Assembly: GCF_900115465.1 (NCBI RefSeq)
Contig: NZ_FOWN01000007.1
Coordinates: forward strand, 29,553 to 93,552
Length of the DNA: 64,000 nt
Direction of reading: 5' to 3'
Source of the DNA: Halolactibacillus alkaliphilus
Lineage (GTDB): Bacteria > Bacillota > Bacilli > Bacillales > Amphibacillaceae
This document shows positions 8,446 through 17,639 of this stretch, in pieces. Within the stretch, counting starts at the first letter, position 1. The number at the start of each line of letters is the position of its first letter. Both the position numbers and the translations under genes were made by a program. The notes under the pieces are model-generated. The model saw only the letters and a program-made list of their open reading frames with translations. It did no database searches and was not told where the DNA came from.

Positions 8446-8842
8446 AGGCTTTACTTTAATTGAGCTGTTAATTAGTATGCAGATAACCATTCTTTCTGGA
8501 TTGATATTATTCATGATTGTTCCTCATATAACATTGACGACAACTTATCATTCATTTCAAGTATATCAATTTTTCGGACTATTGGAACGAGAAATTCAAA
8601 CAAGTACTGCGGTGAATATTACAAACGATAAGTTGGAACTGACGACGATTTCGGGAGATCGTGTGACAATTGAGAAATATAAGCAGTCAATTAGACGTCG
8701 GGTAAATAACAGCGGTCATGAGGTTCTATTACAAAATGTGAAGGATTTTAATGTCTTTAGAAGTGATATTATTCACATAGTCATCCTATCAGAAGCAGGT
8801 GAGGTGTTTGAGGATAAAATTAAACCGTTTTATCAGGAATGA
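8429..8842 (+). CDS. comGF: Minor pseudopilin ComGF
   Basis: The 137-residue protein begins MYQNTKG-FTLIELLISMQITIL, a canonical prepilin signal with cleavage after Gly7. The C-terminal half matches the ComGF layout (short basic IEKYKQSIRRRVN segment, then VLLQNVKDFNVF). It overlaps comGE at its 5' end and comGG at its 3' end. It is predicted to be part of the initiating tip complex of the competence pseudopilus. Confidence 0.88.
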   Translation: MYQNTKGFTLIELLISMQITILSGLILFMIVPHITLTTTYHSFQVYQFFGLLEREIQTSTAVNITNDKLELTTISGDRVTIEKYKQSIRRRVNNSGHEVLLQNVKDFNVFRSDIIHIVILSEAGEVFEDKIKPFYQE

Positions 8843-9191
8843 AGCTGGGTCGATGACATTGCTTACGTTAATTATAATTCAAGGACTATTATGTACTTTA
8901 TCATTAACGATGATATTATATGATACAGAAAAGCAGTTTAGCTCATTAGAGCTCACCCAACTGACACATCACTCATTACATCAAATGACTTACCAAACTG
9001 TTATAAATCATTTGACTATGCATGAGGCTATCAGTGAATTGCCAAACCCTCTTCACTTTCCTCATGGACATGCCACATATGCCATTCACACTATCGAGGA
9101 TCAGCATCTACTTTATATTGAGAGTTCAACCGAACCTCATTATAGAGTTAGGCGTTATTACCCAGTCAACAAGGCCTTACTTGCTTATTAG
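8808..9191 (+). CDS. comGG: Minor pseudopilin ComGG
   Basis: This is the last gene of comG. The frame runs about 127-130 residues and has a hydrophobic helix (GSMTLLTLIIIQGLLCTLSLTMIL) near the N-terminus after a short basic leader, as in ComGG. The start is uncertain: GTG at 8799 has no ribosome-binding site, TTG at 8808 follows GGTGAGG, and an ATG at 8853 would remove the leader. It overlaps comGF. The stop codon lies in the loop of the operon terminator. Confidence 0.75.
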   Translation: MRIKLNRFIRNEAGSMTLLTLIIIQGLLCTLSLTMILYDTEKQFSSLELTQLTHHSLHQMTYQTVINHLTMHEAISELPNPLHFPHGHATYAIHTIEDQHLLYIESSTEPHYRVRRYYPVNKALLAY

Positions 9192-9208
9192 AAAGCAAGT
9201 AAGGCCTT
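9171..9208. terminator. Terminator of comG (convergent with yqgX)
   Basis: A perfect 16-bp inverted repeat (9171-9186 with 9193-9208) has a 6-nt loop that contains the comGG stop codon. It can serve both converging operons. Confidence 0.9.
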
Positions 9209-9215
9209 GTTCATG

Positions 9216-9833
9216 TTAAACAAACGGATTCGACATTTTCTCTTCTTTAATTGTCGTCTCAGGACCATGCCCTGGATAAATGCTGTATGCATCAGGTAAA
9301 TTGTATAATTTTTCTTTAATAGATGTAATCAATGTATCATAATCTCCTAACGGCAAATCCGTTCGTCCGATTCCTGATTTAAATAAACTATCCCCTGAAA
9401 CCGCTGTTTTTATGTCAGCAAAAATAAAAGCTACCCCACCAGGTGAATGGCCTGGCGTTTCTATAACATCGAAGTTAAATGACCCTATTTTTAGTGGTCC
9501 AGCTTTTAAAACCCTATCAGCAGGCTGACAAATTACTTCCTCCACGGGGAAATACTTTGATCCATTCAATGCCGGATTACTCAGCCAGTCATGCTCGCTT
9601 TCATGTAAATATACTGGGACGCCGTATCTACTTCTCACTTGGTCCAGGGCTCCGATATGATCAAAATGTGCATGCGTTAATAGAATCGCGACTGGTTGTT
9701 TTTCTAATACATCAATTTCAGCCATTAAACGTTGAGGTTCTCCTGCTGGATCAATAATGAGTAGTTCGTGCGCGTTTTCTAGCAAATAACTATTTGTTCC
9801 TAATTGTCCTAATGATAACTTTTTAATTTTCAC
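9216..9833 (-). CDS. yqgX: Metallo-beta-lactamase-fold hydrolase (glyoxalase II-like)
   Basis: The protein has about 205 residues. Zinc ligands of the MBL fold are visible: THAHFDHIG, the His of ETPGHSPGG, the Asp of AVSGDSLF and the His of YPGHGPET. An ATG at 9854 begins the longest frame, but GTGAGGGG stands 7 bp before a GTG at 9833 that gives MKIKKLSLGQLGTNSYLL, the usual N-terminus of this family; I chose that start. It is related to hydroxyacylglutathione hydrolases and to the bacillithiol-linked YqgX; the substrate is inferred. Confidence 0.88.
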   Translation of the reverse strand: MKIKKLSLGQLGTNSYLLENAHELLIIDPAGEPQRLMAEIDVLEKQPVAILLTHAHFDHIGALDQVRSRYGVPVYLHESEHDWLSNPALNGSKYFPVEEVICQPADRVLKAGPLKIGSFNFDVIETPGHSPGGVAFIFADIKTAVSGDSLFKSGIGRTDLPLGDYDTLITSIKEKLYNLPDAYSIYPGHGPETTIKEEKMSNPFV

Positions 9834-9877
9834 TATAATTCCCCTCACTTTCATGTCACTTTCCAGAATAGCACAAC

Positions 9878-9913
9878 AAAACCACCTGAGACAACCAAGG
9901 AATCAGATGGTTT
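9878..9913 (-). terminator. Terminator of the yqgS-like gene
   Basis: An imperfect inverted repeat (AAACCATCTGA with TCAGGTGGTTT on the minus strand) lies just after the stop codon of the lipoteichoic-acid synthase gene and is followed by TTGTTGT. Confidence 0.7.
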
Positions 9914-9922
9914 GTAGAATGT

Positions 9923-11785
9923 CTATTGATTTAAATCATGGAAACGTAATAAATCACCATAAATAAGTTGATCAGAGTAAGTTAATTCTTGTTGGGCGCG
10001 CTCTTTTAATTCCAAAAGTACATCCGTTTCTTCGATTAATTCACCTGATACACGATCATAAAATAATCCTTTTGTATAGATAACATCTTCTGTGATGAAA
10101 CTACCATCACGTAAAGCAATAAAATCTTTTCGATTCTCTCCAAACATGTTCGTACCAAAACCAAGTTCGTTGTCGTCTTCAATGCCGAGAAGATGAAGTA
10201 ACGTTGGCTTAATATCGACCTGGCCGCTGACAGTCGAAATAACTTCACCTTTTTCGCCTGGAATATGGATATATAACGGCACACGCTGTAACTGAATATG
10301 ATCGTAAGGTGTAATCTCTTCTTTATCTAAATACATTGCCATTGCACGGTCATGAAAATCACTGATACCATAGTGATCTCCCATTAAAACAATTATCGCG
10401 TCGTCATATTCACCCGCTGCTTTTAATTCATCAAAAAACAGTTCTAGCGATTCATCCAAATAACGTACTGTTTGGAAATACTGGTTTAACGTTCTTGAGT
10501 TTGAATCAAACGGCATAAGTGTCGCATCTTCCTCATCTAGACTAAATGGATGGTGATTAGTTAGTGTAATCATTCGTGTATAATAAGGTTCTTGTAAACT
10601 GGTCAAATACTTCATTGATTGCTCAAAGAAGTCCTTATCTTTTAATCCCCAACCTACCGTATTATCATCAGTAACATTATAAGCATTAATATCATAAAAG
10701 TGATCAATTCCCAAGGTACCATACATGACATTTCTATTCCAAAAACTTCCGTTATTTGCGTGGAATACAGAAGTAGAATAGCCGCTTTCTCCTAGCATTT
10801 GTGGCAATGATTGATACGTATTATCTCCATGTGTGAAGTAAACTGCTCCACTCGGCAAGGGATATAATGACGTTTCACTAACAAACTCTGAATCCGCTGT
10901 TTTTCCTTGTTCAGTCTGGTGATAGAAATTCTCAAAGTAATAGCTGTCATCAATTAAGCTATTTAAAAACGGTGTGATTTCTTCACCATGTAACTCATTA
11001 TTAATAACGAACGTTTGTAATGATTCCAACCAAACAAAAATGACATTTTTACCTTCGGCAATACCGGCCAAATCAGTTGTTGAGCGATCTGTTGCCTCTT
11101 CATCAATGTAGGTTAAAATTTCGGACAATTCGTTTCCATCAGCTAGTACACGCTGGGCCTTCGAACGAGACTGTTGGACAATGTCATATAAATGAAAATT
11201 AAATAAACCAATATTTTTGACTAAGTACTCCCGATCAAATCCTCTTTGTAACAATTGAGGTCTTTCAATCTCAGCAAGCACATAGTTACCAATTAAAAAT
11301 ACGATCGACAAACTTAAAATCAATTTTCTACCCTTTGGACGTGTCTTTTCAGCGACTTCTCCGATATTAACCGATGGCTTTGCTAAATAGAAAATCAGAG
11401 CAACATCAGCAAATAACAAGACATCATACCATTCAAGCAAACTAATGACACTTGAACCTAAATCTTTTGCATTACTTCCTTGAAATAGTATGGGAATCGT
11501 TAAAAAATCACCAAAGTTACGATAAAATATCAAATTAAGATACAAAATCACAGAACCTAAAATCGTTACCGTTTTTATATAGCCTGTTTGATGCTTTGGT
11601 TTGAACCATACTGATAATGCATAGACAAAAAATGCCGTAACAAATGGGTTAATGAATAGAATAAACTCTTGCATTGTATTTTCTAAATTAATATTAAATA
11701 AAAAGCGATAAATCACATATGTTTTTGCTCCAAATAAAATACTCGCAATTACAAAAAGTTGATTTATATTTTGTTTTTTAAACAT
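9923..11785 (-). CDS. yqgS: LtaS-family lipoteichoic acid synthase / primase
   Basis: The protein has about 620 residues: five N-terminal membrane helices, then a large extracellular sulfatase-fold domain starting at KNVIFVWLESLQTFVI. The catalytic Thr of the family lies in QGKTADSEF (near residue 296), and the metal Glu and His/Asp positions (WLES, MGDHYG) are present. It polymerises or primes glycerol phosphate from phosphatidylglycerol onto glycolipid. AGGAGG 11 bp before the ATG at 11785 decides this start over an upstream in-frame ATG. It holds the same place next to glcK as yqgS does in B. subtilis, hence the symbol. Which of the LtaS paralogues it equals cannot be judged here. Confidence 0.9.
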   Translation of the reverse strand: MFKKQNINQLFVIASILFGAKTYVIYRFLFNINLENTMQEFILFINPFVTAFFVYALSVWFKPKHQTGYIKTVTILGSVILYLNLIFYRNFGDFLTIPILFQGSNAKDLGSSVISLLEWYDVLLFADVALIFYLAKPSVNIGEVAEKTRPKGRKLILSLSIVFLIGNYVLAEIERPQLLQRGFDREYLVKNIGLFNFHLYDIVQQSRSKAQRVLADGNELSEILTYIDEEATDRSTTDLAGIAEGKNVIFVWLESLQTFVINNELHGEEITPFLNSLIDDSYYFENFYHQTEQGKTADSEFVSETSLYPLPSGAVYFTHGDNTYQSLPQMLGESGYSTSVFHANNGSFWNRNVMYGTLGIDHFYDINAYNVTDDNTVGWGLKDKDFFEQSMKYLTSLQEPYYTRMITLTNHHPFSLDEEDATLMPFDSNSRTLNQYFQTVRYLDESLELFFDELKAAGEYDDAIIVLMGDHYGISDFHDRAMAMYLDKEEITPYDHIQLQRVPLYIHIPGEKGEVISTVSGQVDIKPTLLHLLGIEDDNELGFGTNMFGENRKDFIALRDGSFITEDVIYTKGLFYDRVSGELIEETDVLLELKERAQQELTYSDQLIYGDLLRFHDLNQ

Positions 11786-11916
11786 AATTATATTGTCCTC
11801 CTCAACGTCTAATTTCCCGATATTTATCTGTTTAAAACACAAGTTAACCCTCTGTAAACAGATCGTAAACTTTATGTGTCATCAAGTTAGACGTCGTTCC
11901 TCACTTAAAAGTTACA

Positions 11917-12876
11917 TTACGACTGATGCTGCTTAACTAAATAGGCGCCGCCAATGATCCCTGCGTCGTTACCTAGTTTCGCAATTTCAAATGTACTACC
12001 TTCCACTATCCGAGGTAGTGCATAACGTTTAAAGGCTTCTTTTAGCGGTTCAAGTAATGCATCACCCGCTTTTGATACCCCTCCACCAATAACAATTTTT
12101 GAGGGGTTTACAATGGTCGTTATGTTAGAAATAGCCAAACCTAATGTGTCTGTTATTTCATAAATAATCTCTTTAGCTACTTGATCATCATTTTTAACCG
12201 CATCAAAAACGTCCTTAGCTGTTAGACGTCCTTTTTTCTTATAAAGCGCCATGAGTTCAGTCTCAGGATTCCCCTCCACACGCGTCTCGGAAATACGCCC
12301 AATACCAGTAGCAGATGCAATTGTCTCCAAACAGCCAATGCGACCACAGTTACATTGTACACCGTGAACATCCACTGTCATATGACCAATTTCTCCAGCC
12401 ATACCATTCGTACCACTGACAATTTTTCCACTAACAATAATCCCACCACCAACGCCTGTACCAAGTGTGATCATAACGAGATTTTCAGCTAACCCACCAG
12501 AACCTAACCAATTTTCACCAAGCGCAGCAATATTGGCATCATTTTCAACATAGACAGGTAAACCGGATAAATCATGTAAAATATCACCTAGAGGGAAATC
12601 TTTCCACCCTAAATTGACAGCCTGCGCAATATCACCTGTATCTGCCACGACAAAACCTGGCGCCCCCACACCAATACCTAAACAACTCTTTTTATCAATA
12701 TTATCAGCTTCCAATTGTGCTGTTATAGATGCCCAAATATCATGAGGAATCTGATCGGATTGATTACCTGTTTGAGTGGTAATCTCCCATTTTTTTAGAA
12801 TATCACCTGTTTCTGTAATAATGCCAAGTTTAACCGTTGTACCTCCGATATCAACACCTAATAAATATCTTGTCAC
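11917..12876 (-). CDS. glcK: Glucokinase (ROK family)
   Basis: The 319-residue protein has the ROK signature. The N-terminal phosphate loop is LLGVDIGGTTVKLG, the sugar-binding segment is YVENDANIAALGE, and the zinc motif is CNCGRIGCLE near residues 173-182. It phosphorylates glucose with ATP in the cytoplasm. The ATG overlaps the yqgQ stop codon by 4 bp, so the pair is translationally coupled as in B. subtilis. No terminator is obvious between it and the downstream LtaS-type gene. Confidence 0.95.
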   Translation of the reverse strand: MTRYLLGVDIGGTTVKLGIITETGDILKKWEITTQTGNQSDQIPHDIWASITAQLEADNIDKKSCLGIGVGAPGFVVADTGDIAQAVNLGWKDFPLGDILHDLSGLPVYVENDANIAALGENWLGSGGLAENLVMITLGTGVGGGIIVSGKIVSGTNGMAGEIGHMTVDVHGVQCNCGRIGCLETIASATGIGRISETRVEGNPETELMALYKKKGRLTAKDVFDAVKNDDQVAKEIIYEITDTLGLAISNITTIVNPSKIVIGGGVSKAGDALLEPLKEAFKRYALPRIVEGSTFEIAKLGNDAGIIGGAYLVKQHQS

Positions 12877-13085
12877 TGTTTTCCGCTCCTTTTCTCAATC
12901 GCCATTTCTTTTTCATAACTTAATACACCTAAACACTGATAGTAATCTTCATCTGAAATAACCCCTTCTTGTTTAAGGGACTGTAATTCAATCAAGCTAA
13001 GTTCAATTTCAGCCTCGCGATTTCCTATATACGTAATAATCCCAAAACGTCTAAAAAACTTTTGTACATCATAGTATGTTTTCAT
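12873..13085 (-). CDS. yqgQ: YqgQ-like small protein
   Basis: The 70-residue protein has the pattern MKTYYDVQKFFRRFGIITYIGNREAEI followed by a helical C-terminus, which is the YqgQ family (a small three-helix protein of unknown function). A GGAGAGGTGACG ribosome-binding site precedes the ATG. It overlaps glcK by 4 bp. In B. subtilis it sits between yqgP and glcK; here the rhomboid protease gene yqgP is not present upstream. Confidence 0.9.
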   Translation of the reverse strand: MKTYYDVQKFFRRFGIITYIGNREAEIELSLIELQSLKQEGVISDEDYYQCLGVLSYEKEMAIEKRSGKQ

Positions 13086-13417
13086 AACGTCACCTCTCCA
13101 ATTATAACAAATATCACCTTAAATGAATACTCCCACACTTAATTTATAACGATATTTTGATGTGGAAGTTTCTTAAATAGCGTCCTTTACGTTAGCGTTG
13201 AACTATTTGTTAATCTGACTTCTCCAACAACTCAAGCAATGAGTTTCCTTCGACGGCATTCAGTGACAGGGTTATTTTACGATGATTCCCCCATTCCAAT
13301 TATCCGCCACTCCTTTTATGGAAGTATTATCTTCTTTTGCGCAAACTCCATAATCAAAGTGGTTGCTGAACGATTCACACCGTCCTCATTTAAAAAACTA
13401 GCCGATTCTTCATCACC
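13086..13417. other. 332-bp gap without a recognisable gene
   Basis: A 60-codon + strand frame at 13239-13421 has no ribosome-binding site and reads against the operon, so I do not call it. On the minus strand, AAAAGGAG precedes a short TTG frame of about 29 codons (LEWGNHRKITLSLNAVEG...), ending near 13214. This could be a leader peptide or the residue of a lost gene. In B. subtilis the corresponding interval holds yqgP and yqgO, so the gap may mark their loss. Confidence 0.4.
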
Positions 13418-13966
13418 TTAGTTTCTTGCAATAATATAGGTTTGAACTGGCACATCATATGATTCTACAGGCAAAGAAGTAAATAACTGTGACTCATGTA
13501 ACAAAGCCAATGTTTTGCCTGAATATTCAACTAGAAAGCGGTCATAATAGCCTCCACCATGACCGATACGATATTGTTTTGTGTCGAACGCTACACCCGG
13601 AACGACTAACAAATCAATTTTTTGATGATCAATTCTTTGCATCACCTTCGGGTTTGGTTCCATCAAACCAAAATGCCCTTTTACTAAATCATCTAGTGTA
13701 TCTAATTTATAAAACGACATTGTTTTCGTGTCTGTGTGACAAAGCGGAACAGTCACCGTTTTCCCCTCCGCTAATGCTCGTTTAATAATTGTACGCGTTT
13801 CCCACTCATGACCGTGACTCATTGTTATACCAATAACACGACTGAAATGATACTCATCAGAATGAATAAACTGCTCATACAGATTTTCTTCTATTAATCG
13901 CCGTTGATCTATAGGCAAGTCTAGAAGCATTTGTATAACATTTTTTCTGATATCTTGTTTCTTCAT
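13418..13966 (-). CDS. yqgN: 5-formyltetrahydrofolate cyclo-ligase
   Basis: The 182-residue protein carries the family signature VPGVAFDTKQYRIGHGGGYYDRFL near its C-terminus (ATP/folate-binding loop). A basic start (MKKQDIRKNVI) and the YEQFI segment match YqgN. The enzyme converts 5-formyl-THF to 5,10-methenyl-THF with ATP. The ATG follows GAAGGAGGGG. It lies 3' of rpmG in the same direction, but the rpmG terminator separates them. Confidence 0.93.
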   Translation of the reverse strand: MKKQDIRKNVIQMLLDLPIDQRRLIEENLYEQFIHSDEYHFSRVIGITMSHGHEWETRTIIKRALAEGKTVTVPLCHTDTKTMSFYKLDTLDDLVKGHFGLMEPNPKVMQRIDHQKIDLLVVPGVAFDTKQYRIGHGGGYYDRFLVEYSGKTLALLHESQLFTSLPVESYDVPVQTYIIARN

Positions 13967-14027
13967 TAAAAGAGCCCCTCCTTCGGCAGCATTTCTTTAT
14001 GTATTTACCTTATATGTATAGCTAAAG

Positions 14028-14062
14028 AAAAAACCCTTATCATAAAAGTAAGATAAGAGTTT
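14028..14062 (-). terminator. Terminator of rpmG
   Basis: On the minus strand AAAACTCTTATC pairs with GATAAGGGTTTT around a 10-nt loop, and the arm continues into a T-run. Confidence 0.85.
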
Positions 14063-14071
14063 TCACAAGAC

Positions 14072-14221
14072 TTATTTTGTTTCGCGGTGAAGCGTATGTT
14101 TTTTAAGACGTGGGCTATACTTCTTAAGCTCGATACGCTCAGGGTTTTCACGTTTATTTTTTGTCGTAATGTAATTACGATCACCAGTTTCAGTACACGC
14201 TAATGTGATGTTTACACGCAT
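14072..14221 (-). CDS. rpmG: 50S ribosomal protein L33 (zinc-free type)
   Basis: The 49-residue protein [20 protein letters not shown]... is L33. It has only one Cys, so it is the form lacking the zinc ribbon, similar to B. subtilis RpmGA. A longer open frame exists upstream, but GGAGGG precedes the ATG at 14221, which gives the exact family N-terminus. Its promoter lies inside the left long direct repeat of the adjacent IS island. Confidence 0.97.
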   Translation of the reverse strand: MRVNITLACTETGDRNYITTKNKRENPERIELKKYSPRLKKHTLHRETK

Positions 14222-14280
14222 GATTATCCCTCCAAACTTTTCAACTATCTTTTCATAAATTATCATTTTCAGACCTTATC

Positions 14281-14309
14281 ATTTTAACAAGTTCAATCAT
14301 AAATATCAA
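14281..14309 (-). promoter_or_regulatory. Promoter of rpmG
   Basis: On the minus strand TTGATA (14304-14309) and TAAAAT (14281-14286) are separated by 17 bp and point at rpmG. The sequence is duplicated at the far end of the IS island (about 20,714-20,742), where the -10 reads TAAAGT. Confidence 0.8.
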
Positions 14310-14443
14310 GCATTTGTTTACACTTTCTTAAAAGGATTCATATTTTTTAAGAAAGGGTCTAGGCAAAAGTCGTCCCATCATCTATAGATGGGCGATGAAT
14401 ACCATTGGGAGTAACGATAACCTTTAGTAATTCGAAAACCGCT
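14283..14443. repeat. Long direct repeat, copy A (161 bp)
   Basis: This is 161 bp identical to 20,716-20,876 except for 9 mismatches and with no gaps. It begins in the rpmG promoter and ends 6 bp before the left end of the first IS1634-like copy. It contains an ATCTATAGAT palindrome. Together with copy B it brackets the whole IS island, as a target duplication would. Confidence 0.93.
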
Positions 14444-14449
14444 CAGGAA

Positions 14450-16338
14450 TTTGACACTTCTTTTCATTAATAATGCTCTTAAGCCTTTATACGACTTATT
14501 TTTTTGTCAGATTTCCGCATTAACTATTAAATACTATTTAGTACTATAATATAATTGGGTTAACTACCATAGAAACGAGGATTGATTATGCGCATAAAAA
14601 AGAGTGTTTCTAAACATTCTATCTCTTACTCTATCATTGAAAACGTTCGAGATATCAACGGCACGTCCACCACACGCGTTGTAGAAGCCTTAGGAAATGA
14701 ACAAGAGATTCGTGACAAACACCCAGGCATTGAACCAGAAGAATGGGCACGTCAATATGCAAAAAAACTTACAAATGAAAAGAAAAGCCAACAAAAGCTC
14801 AGTATCATTAAATTTAATACGGAGAAACTGATTGAGTCGGATGAGCAGCGTACATTCAATGTAGGCTATCTCTTTTTACAGTCGCTTTATTATCAACTCG
14901 GTCTCTCTAAAATCACACAAGATATTCAATCTAAATATAAATTTGAATATGATTTAAATGAGGTATTATCTAAATTAATCTATATGCGCATTTTACACCC
15001 GAACTCCAAACGGAGTTCCTTCGAACAAGCCAAACAATTACTTGAAGGGATACATGGCGAGCCACATCACATGTATCGTGCTCTAGATATACTCAAGAAA
15101 GAATCAGATGCGATTCAATCAGCTGTATACAGGAACAGTCAAAAAATTGTTACGCGTCATGAGAAAATCTTGTATTATGACTGTACGAATTTCTATTTTG
15201 AAATGGAACAAGAAGGCGGATTAAAGCAGTGTGGTGTATCAAAAGAACATCACCCTAACCCGATTGTTCAAATGGGTTTATTCATGGATGGCTCAGGTCT
15301 TCCCCTTGCCTTTTCAACCTTTCCAAGGAATGAAAATGAACAAACCTCTCTTAATCCTTTAGAAAAGAAAATCCTGAAGGATTTTGAGTTGTCTGAGATT
15401 GTCGTCTGTACAGATGCCGGCTTATCTTCTAAAAACAATCGTTTATATAATACGCTAGGCAGCCGGGGATTCATCACCACACAATCTATTAAAAAACTAA
15501 AAAAGCACCTCAAGGCATGGGCACTAGACCCCTCTGGATGGCGCACAACAACAAGCAGTCAACCGATTCATTTAGGGGAGATTGAAGACATGCCAAACAA
15601 CACAGAAACATACTACAAAGAAAGATGGATTAAAGAAAATGATTTAGAACAACGCCTGCTTGTCACCTTCTCCCCAAAATACAAAAGTTACCAAGAAACG
15701 ATTCGTAAGCGGCAGATCGAATGTGCATTGAAAAAAGTTGACAAACCTTCCACCCTAAAAAAGAAGTGTGCCAATGATCCCTTACGCTTTATTAAAGTTA
15801 GCCATGCCACAACAGATGGTGACATCGCAGAAAAGGGGCAGATTACGCTCGATGGATCAGTGATAGAGAAAGAAGCCCAATACGATGGATTTTACGGCAT
15901 TTGTACGAATTTAACATCAGACCCTTCAGAGTTGATTCGCGTGAATCATCAACGATGGGAAATTGAGGAGAGCTTTAGAATCATGAAAACAGAGCTGAAA
16001 TCATGTCCCGTTTATGTGAGAAATGATGATCGAATTGAAGCCCATTTCTTGACCTGTTTTCTCTCTTTATTAATTTACCGTCTCTTAGAACAAAAGTTAG
16101 ATCATAAATTCTCTTGTCAGAAAACCATTAAAACTTTGAAGGAAATGAATGTGATGAAAACTTCAGGAGATGGCTATATACCGCTCTATGAGCACACGCA
16201 TTTAACGGATCAACTACATGAAATATTCGGTTTTCGTACAGATTTCGAAATCAACACAATTAAACACATGAAAAATATTTTAAAACTATCTAAAAAAGCT
16301 AAATAGTACTCACTTTTCCGACAAAATAAAAACTAATG
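14450..16338 (+). mobile_element. IS1634-like insertion sequence, copy A (right end lost)
   Basis: The left end TTTGACACTT and about 130 bp of leader match copy B at 19,541 onward. Similarity continues through the transposase stop codon to about 16,331 and then breaks where the IS3-family relic begins. The copy-B sequence beyond that point, including the right terminal repeat, is missing. The promoter-like TATAAT near 14,553 is shared by both copies. Confidence 0.85.
14588..16306 (+). CDS. DDE transposase, IS1634-like
   Basis: The 572-residue frame is uninterrupted. It has an IS4/IS1634-type layout: YDCTNFYFE (first Asp), IVVCTDAGLSS (second Asp), and the YREK-like block RVNHQRWEIEESFRIMKTEL with the catalytic Glu near the C-terminus. 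The ATG at 14588 follows CGAGG; an in-frame TTG lies two codons upstream. This is the only intact transposase in the island and could act on the ends of both copies. The family call rests on motif pattern, not on a search. Confidence 0.87.
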   Translation: MRIKKSVSKHSISYSIIENVRDINGTSTTRVVEALGNEQEIRDKHPGIEPEEWARQYAKKLTNEKKSQQKLSIIKFNTEKLIESDEQRTFNVGYLFLQSLYYQLGLSKITQDIQSKYKFEYDLNEVLSKLIYMRILHPNSKRSSFEQAKQLLEGIHGEPHHMYRALDILKKESDAIQSAVYRNSQKIVTRHEKILYYDCTNFYFEMEQEGGLKQCGVSKEHHPNPIVQMGLFMDGSGLPLAFSTFPRNENEQTSLNPLEKKILKDFELSEIVVCTDAGLSSKNNRLYNTLGSRGFITTQSIKKLKKHLKAWALDPSGWRTTTSSQPIHLGEIEDMPNNTETYYKERWIKENDLEQRLLVTFSPKYKSYQETIRKRQIECALKKVDKPSTLKKKCANDPLRFIKVSHATTDGDIAEKGQITLDGSVIEKEAQYDGFYGICTNLTSDPSELIRVNHQRWEIEESFRIMKTELKSCPVYVRNDDRIEAHFLTCFLSLLIYRLLEQKLDHKFSCQKTIKTLKEMNVMKTSGDGYIPLYEHTHLTDQLHEIFGFRTDFEINTIKHMKNILKLSKKAK

Positions 16339-16372
16339 TGGACCCTTTGTCAAGGACATTTAAAAAAGACTC

Positions 16373-17200
16373 TCATGAAACATCTAATAAATATTGCTCT
16401 TTGTAACTAACAGGGGGCAATTTTTTTAAGTTCCATTGACCGCGCTCATGATTATAATAATCAATATAATCATCAACGACAGCACGCAATTCATGAATAT
16501 TTTTACAGTGATGATAGTTCATATCATCTTTTAAGTGGCCAAAGAATGATTCCTGAGGTGCATTATCCCAACAGTTACCTCTTCTTAACATAGATTGCCC
16601 AAGGTTATTAGCGGCTAATTTCTTATGGAATCTTGGACTCGTGTAATGAACGCCTTGATCTGAATGGACAAAGGCTTCCTCATGTAAGGCGCGGCCATGG
16701 GTATGCATGAGCTGATCAATCGTATTTAGTGAAATATCTATTTTCAAATTATCTGAAACATAGTAAGCGAGAATTTCCTTTGTTGCGCCATTTTTTATCG
16801 TCGGCAAATAACCTATAAACCCGTTGGCTCCGGGTAAATACGTGATATCTGTCAATAGAACTTTCTTACTGACACCTTGATTGAATTGACGCTTTAGTTT
16901 GTTTTAAACAGTAGAATGTTCTTTGTTTGCTTTCACCATGCGTTTATACGGATTCGCTTTGCGAATCGGACAAACAATTGAATATTTCCGCATAAGTCTT
17001 TGAACCTTTTACTGTTAACGATAATCTTTTTTGCGGTAATGATAAGCTTGTTCAATTTGCTTTTTCCACATGAGATCCATCGTTTCATTTGTTTCTCTTT
17101 GATCAGCGCTGTTGAGGTAATTGTAGTAGCCAGAACGCGACACACCTAATAGATCACACGCATCAATAATCGTTCCTGTATAGGATCCAGTTGTTTTCAT
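16373..17200 (-). pseudogene. IS3-family orfB (DDE transposase), inactivated by stop codons
   Basis: One continuous frame can be read from the ATG at 17200 to the stop at 16373, but it contains three internal TAA codons (two close together near 17,015, one near 16,905). The rve core is clear: DITYLPG, the second Asp in HSDQGVHY, and the Glu in APQESFFGHLKDD. A segment before VQRLMRKY looks shortened compared with IS150-type proteins. The remaining 160-codon open part from 16855 could not act alone. Confidence 0.85.
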
Positions 17201-17639
17201 GTGATGGATACATCACTTGGACGTTCGCTTCTTTCTTGCCTCCTTTCGCTCCATTCTGATTTTTTAACAGATTATTCTCCTCTTCCAAAAGCATGATCTT
17301 CGATTATAAATTCTCAATCTGTTGTTTCGGCGTTAAGAAAGATTTTCTAGGGCGACCTAACTTTTCGACCCGCGTATCTTTTAGAGCGGACACCCCATGA
17401 TCACGATATTTATTTCGCTATTTCTTGGCGAATAATTTCATTCTATAATCGCCCAGTATCTCTGGATCAAATCCTGATTCAGAGCAGATTTCTTTCATTG
17501 TTAAACCGTTGAGCGATTCTGACACAAATTGTTGTTTAAACTCATCCGTGTAAGTAATACTTTTATCTGATACTCTTTTGATATAAGGATTAGATGCCAG
17601 TATTTGTATCTATTCATGTGTAAATGTTCATTCCGTCAT
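17163..17639 (-). pseudogene. IS3-family orfA (helix-turn-helix protein), inactivated by stop codons
   Basis: The frame from the ATG at 17639 reads KRVSDKSITYTDEFKQQFV, then LNGLTMKEICSESGFDP, the usual IS3 orfA helix-turn-helix, and ends in a leucine-rich coiled coil (LLEEENNLLKNQ). It holds four in-frame stops (TGA, TAG, TAG, TAA) but no frameshift. It overlaps orfB by 38 bp, as expected for an element that uses -1 frameshifting. Confidence 0.8.

Noticed and set aside
13239..13421. 60-codon + strand frame in the yqgQ-yqgN gap
   Set aside because: It has no ribosome-binding site, opposes the surrounding operon and resembles no family I know.
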